The notes beneath the pieces were generated by a model. It did no database searches, was not told where the DNA came from, and was given only the letters and a program-made list of their open reading frames with translations. DNA of 7,083 bases from Flavobacterium psychrophilum (GTDB lineage: Bacteria > Bacteroidota > Bacteroidia > Flavobacteriales > Flavobacteriaceae), in assembly GCA_945866505.1 (NCBI GenBank), contig CAMBHH010000177.1, positions 1-7,083 on the forward strand, written 5' to 3'. Every line of letters begins with the position of its first letter. Within the stretch, counting starts at the first letter, position 1. The translations under genes and the position numbers were made by a program. Below, piece by piece: positions 6,001-7,083 of this stretch.

Positions 6001-6403
6001 TTGAAGCCCCAGTTTTTCCTTTAGAAAATACGCCACTTGTGCTTGATTTTTTTACTACAACCTCCTGAAGTGCATTAACTTCATTTTCCATCTCAACGTT
6101 TACGGTTATATTATTGCCCAAAGGAGCATTAATATCTGAGATTTCATTTAATTTGTAACCAATTGTTGTCACTTTTACAGTGTAAGGGCCTCCCGGTCTT
6201 ATTGAAGGGATAGCATAGCTTCCTTGACCATCAGTTGTTGCAAAATACTTTGAACCTGTAGGCTTATGTATTGCTTCAATAGTTGCTCCTGGTAGTCTTT
6301 CTCCGGTATTGCTTTTTACAGTTCCACTGATGCTAGAATTTGTAACCTGAGAATATCCGACAACGGATAGGAAAAAAATAAAAAGGATTGAAATTTTTTT
6401 CAT
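3098..6403 (-). CDS. TonB-dependent receptor, Oar-like, with N-terminal CarboxypepD_reg domain
   Basis: From the ATG at 6401-6403 the protein has 1101 residues; an in-frame TTG at 6439 is rejected because the signal peptide begins at this ATG (MKKISILFIFFLSVVGYS, cleavage near 18-19). Next come a carboxypeptidase-regulatory-like Ig-type domain (about 25-108), a TonB-box-like LQEVVVK (112-118), a plug (about 138-250) containing NNFTIDGSVFNNGFGLGS, SLDAIEQLQVNIAPYDVRQSG and GINAVTRSGTN, and a long beta barrel ending in ISLRYIFGK. These plug phrases are typical of Oar-type receptors, not of SusC, and no SusD-like gene is adjacent. An EF-hand/dockerin-like DMNGDRVSFNDL loop lies at 923-934. In this family TonB-ExbBD energy drives transport across the outer membrane; Myxococcus Oar is needed for export of the protease PopC. 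The substrate here is unknown. The gene appears monocistronic. Confidence 0.93.
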   Translation of the reverse strand: MKKISILFIFFLSVVGYSQVTNSSISGTVKSNTGERLPGATIEAIHKPTGSKYFATTDGQGSYAIPSIRPGGPYTVKVTTIGYKLNEISDINAPLGNNITVNVEMENEVNALQEVVVKKSSTSGVFSKGKTGASTQFSERQINAIPVLGSRSINSVTKYSPYAGTNGSFGGQDSRANNFTIDGSVFNNGFGLGSDSQAGGRTGSTAISLDAIEQLQVNIAPYDVRQSGFTGSGINAVTRSGTNEIEGSAYHSFRSYKKNFIGTDAGDVRIAPGVFDEKIWGARLGAPIIKNKLFFFGNFETIEGTRPATTWTSTGSPNPSAQISLPTYTQMADLSKLMFDKFGYVTGPWENFNSVSESTKFLARLDWNVNDNHKVSLRYVQHDSSSDQLISNSNSAGLGNRTAQVNAMSYKNSGYVIEDNTKSIVLEVNSKFSDRWSNTFIGGYDLQEENRGLQGGGMFPTIDIRNGSANAATLISVGLDPFTPGNLLDYSTLHFTDNVTGRFGKHTFVFGANYERFISNNLFYPASNGVYVFDSLAAFTAAATTSAANGNQPSLTNLPSRFQFRYSALPGGEDPLQVLKYNKFDLYAQDEIKVSDNLRITAGLRATMVSFADTALENPLVNTLTFANGEKFNTGLMPKTQVVFEPRVGFNLDVTGEATTQIRGGSGIFTGRPPAVFLSNAIGNNGVLTGFIDVSGAALATGGYGFTPNPQDYFTPAVATLPTQVDLAFTDRDFKFPQSLKTNIAVDQKLPFGFVGTIEGLYSKNINAMYYYNANLDKPTGAFIGTDIRPRFAGTDIGVRVNDNVSNAIVLANTNKGYFYSTTFKLEYPYKNGLWGSIAYTHSGATDLMSAGSIASGSWTNARSINGNNDLSLANADNNTPHRIVGVLGYKINYGQKYGGSTSFNLGYIGEQAGTFTYTYNGDMNGDRVSFNDLIYVPKSASEVRFQPLTVVSNGVTTIYTEAQQQKAFDDYINQDSYLSNRRGQYAERNAHVLPMLHRLDLSVTQDVFVKIGGKQNNFQIRADILNFTNLVNKDWGVSQRVTNRNVLSYRTTTANVPFYQLATQTDADGTRYLIKDTFQKNASVFDVWQAQISLRYIFGK

Positions 6404-6465
6404 CTTTTGTTTTTGTTTTAATTTAGTAATTTTTGGCAAAATTCCAACATTTTATCCATATGTGC

Positions 6466-6487
6466 GTTAATGAAAAGTTAATAAAAT
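6466..6487. repeat. Direct repeat GTTAAT(g/a)AAAA, period 11
   Basis: GTTAATGAAAA (6466-6476) is followed at once by GTTAATAAAAT (6477-6487). A third GTTAA lies at 6506-6510 inside the neighbouring palindrome. The 11-bp period is about one helical turn and the site is 60-85 bp upstream of the receptor start, so it could be part of a binding region; chance in AT-rich DNA is also possible. Confidence 0.35.
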
Positions 6488-6492
6488 GTTTT

Positions 6493-6513
6493 TTGATAAC
6501 GAATTGTTAACAA
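6493..6513. promoter_or_regulatory. Operator-like imperfect palindrome upstream of the Oar-like gene
   Basis: TTGATAACGAATTGTTAACAA is a 21-bp odd-centred palindrome with 8 of 10 half-site positions matching (TTGnTAACnA / TnGTTAnCAA). It lies 90 bp upstream of the receptor ATG, where a regulator could act. The regulator is unknown and no adjacent regulator gene is present. Confidence 0.35.
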
Positions 6514-6670
6514 ATGAATATTTTTACTGAGAATATGCTAAAATATTGCAACATAATTATTTGATTTTTAAACTTATACTAAATCATCACTTCGTAACAG
6601 CAGTTAATAGGTATCTAGTCAAAAAGGGCAATAACAAGCAGAAAATCAGTTTTCATCGAAGTACTTTTAT

Positions 6671-6701
6671 AAAAAAAACCTTGACTTTTTAAAAATCAAG
6701 G
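6671..6701 (-). terminator. Rho-independent terminator of pgi
   Basis: On the minus strand CCTTGA (6701-6696) pairs with TCAAGG (6684-6679), with an A/T inner part that can add pairs, followed by eight Ts (6678 down to 6671). It lies 37 bp after the pgi stop codon and ends pgi transcription before the receptor gene. Confidence 0.82.
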
Positions 6702-6738
6702 CTTTCATCACATTTATTAGCATTAAAAAACTAATGTT

Positions 6739-7083
6739 TTACTTATTCTTCAAAAAATGATTCAATAAAAATTCAGTCGAACTATCATGGGAATTTACAT
6801 TTTTAGAGTTTATTTCATCTAGAATTGAATTAGCCAATTGTTTTCCAAGTTCCACTCCCCATTGGTCATAACTAAAAATATTCCAGATAATTCCTTGTAC
6901 AAAAATTTTGTGTTCATATAATGCAACCAACGAACCTAGAGCTTTTGGCGTCAATTTTTGTATTAAAATAGTATTGGTAGGTTTGTTTCCCTCGAATACT
7001 TTGAAAGGCAAAAGAAATTTTGCTTTTTCTGCGGAAAGTCCTTGTTTATCAAATTCTGCTTGTACTTTAGCTGAAGATTTTCC
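6739..7083 (-). CDS. pgi: Glucose-6-phosphate isomerase, C-terminal part (partial)
   Basis: The last 114 residues are visible. The frame is open to the right edge ([20 protein letters not shown] and onward), so the gene starts beyond the window. [17 protein letters not shown] is the conserved stretch before the C-terminal domain. [21 protein letters not shown] matches the PROSITE-type phosphoglucose isomerase signature 2, including the Q-x-G-V-E-x-x-K core whose Lys is an active-site residue. The enzyme interconverts glucose 6-phosphate and fructose 6-phosphate in the cytoplasm, linking glycolysis, gluconeogenesis and sugar-nucleotide supply. The tail ends with [11 protein letters not shown] before TAA. 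It is followed by its own terminator, so it is not obviously co-transcribed with the receptor gene. Identification is firm; only the N-terminal part is unseen. Confidence 0.96.
   Translation of the reverse strand, partial: GKSSAKVQAEFDKQGLSAEKAKFLLPFKVFEGNKPTNTILIQKLTPKALGSLVALYEHKIFVQGIIWNIFSYDQWGVELGKQLANSILDEINSKNVNSHDSSTEFLLNHFLKNK

Larger units (their letters stand above)
6404..6738. other. Intergenic region between pgi and the Oar-like gene
   Basis: This is about 335 bp of AT-rich DNA with no open reading frame that resembles a gene and no recognisable structured RNA. It holds the pgi terminator at the right, and an imperfect palindrome and short GTTAA repeats at the left, nearer the receptor start. 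The receptor promoter must lie here, but I found no full TAnnTTTG match close to the ATG; GAATTTTG (minus strand, about 6435-6428) differs at one consensus position. The middle part (about 6520-6670) shows nothing I can name. Confidence 0.6.

Noticed and set aside
3098..6403. SusC/RagA-type polysaccharide receptor
   Set aside because: The N-terminal CarboxypepD_reg domain is shared, but the plug phrases are Oar-like and there is no SusD homologue or glycosidase next to it.
6404..6439. Longer receptor start at a TTG codon (6439), likewise TTG starts for rlpA (2528) and the CYTH gene (1404)
   Set aside because: In each case an in-frame ATG gives the expected N-terminus: a clean signal peptide for the receptor, a workable one for RlpA, and the ExExK motif at residues 3-7 for CYTH.
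6711..6740. Second terminator after pgi (ATTAG ... CTAAT)
   Set aside because: The stem is only 5 bp of A/T-rich pairs with a 10-base loop; the hairpin at 6679-6701 with its T-run is far better.

Overview
The window looks like a stretch of a Flavobacterium-type chromosome (Bacteroidota, Flavobacteriaceae). The evidence is low GC content, AT-rich intergenic DNA, no Shine-Dalgarno sequences before the start codons, several matches to the Bacteroidota -7 promoter box TAnnTTTG, and Flavobacteria-like proteins (an Oar-like TonB-dependent receptor with a CarboxypepD_reg domain, and an RlpA with no SPOR domain). This assignment is inferred from sequence character, not from a database search.

Layout from left to right: the 3' end of an OmpA-family gene (+, 1-135); a strong bidirectional terminator (165-196); dinB, DNA polymerase IV (-, 198-1280); a 159-bp divergent intergenic region that holds a helically phased CACnGAG repeat bracketed by inverted TAAATTTG boxes; a CYTH-domain phosphohydrolase gene (+, 1440-1907); an rlpA-like gene (-, 1911-2498) convergent with it, only 3 bp away, with a terminator hairpin lying across both stop codons; a four-helix membrane protein of unknown function with conserved-looking histidines (-, 2572-2997); a 1101-residue Oar-like TonB-dependent receptor (-, 3098-6403); a roughly 335-bp intergenic region with an operator-like palindrome; and the 3' end of pgi, glucose-6-phosphate isomerase (-, 6739-7083, continuing past the right edge).

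The genes do not form one pathway. They are mostly single-gene units: hairpin terminators follow pgi, the Oar-like gene, the membrane-protein gene, the CYTH gene and the OmpA/dinB pair. The functions are a mixture of envelope (OmpA, RlpA, Oar-like receptor, small membrane protein), DNA damage tolerance (DinB), polyphosphate or nucleotide chemistry (CYTH) and central carbon metabolism (Pgi). I see no CRISPR array, phage, transposase, toxin-antitoxin pair or recognisable defence system. The most interesting signals are small: the phased repeat between dinB and the CYTH gene, the stop-codon-spanning terminator, the EF-hand/dockerin-like loop in the receptor, and the uncharacterised histidine-bearing membrane protein.
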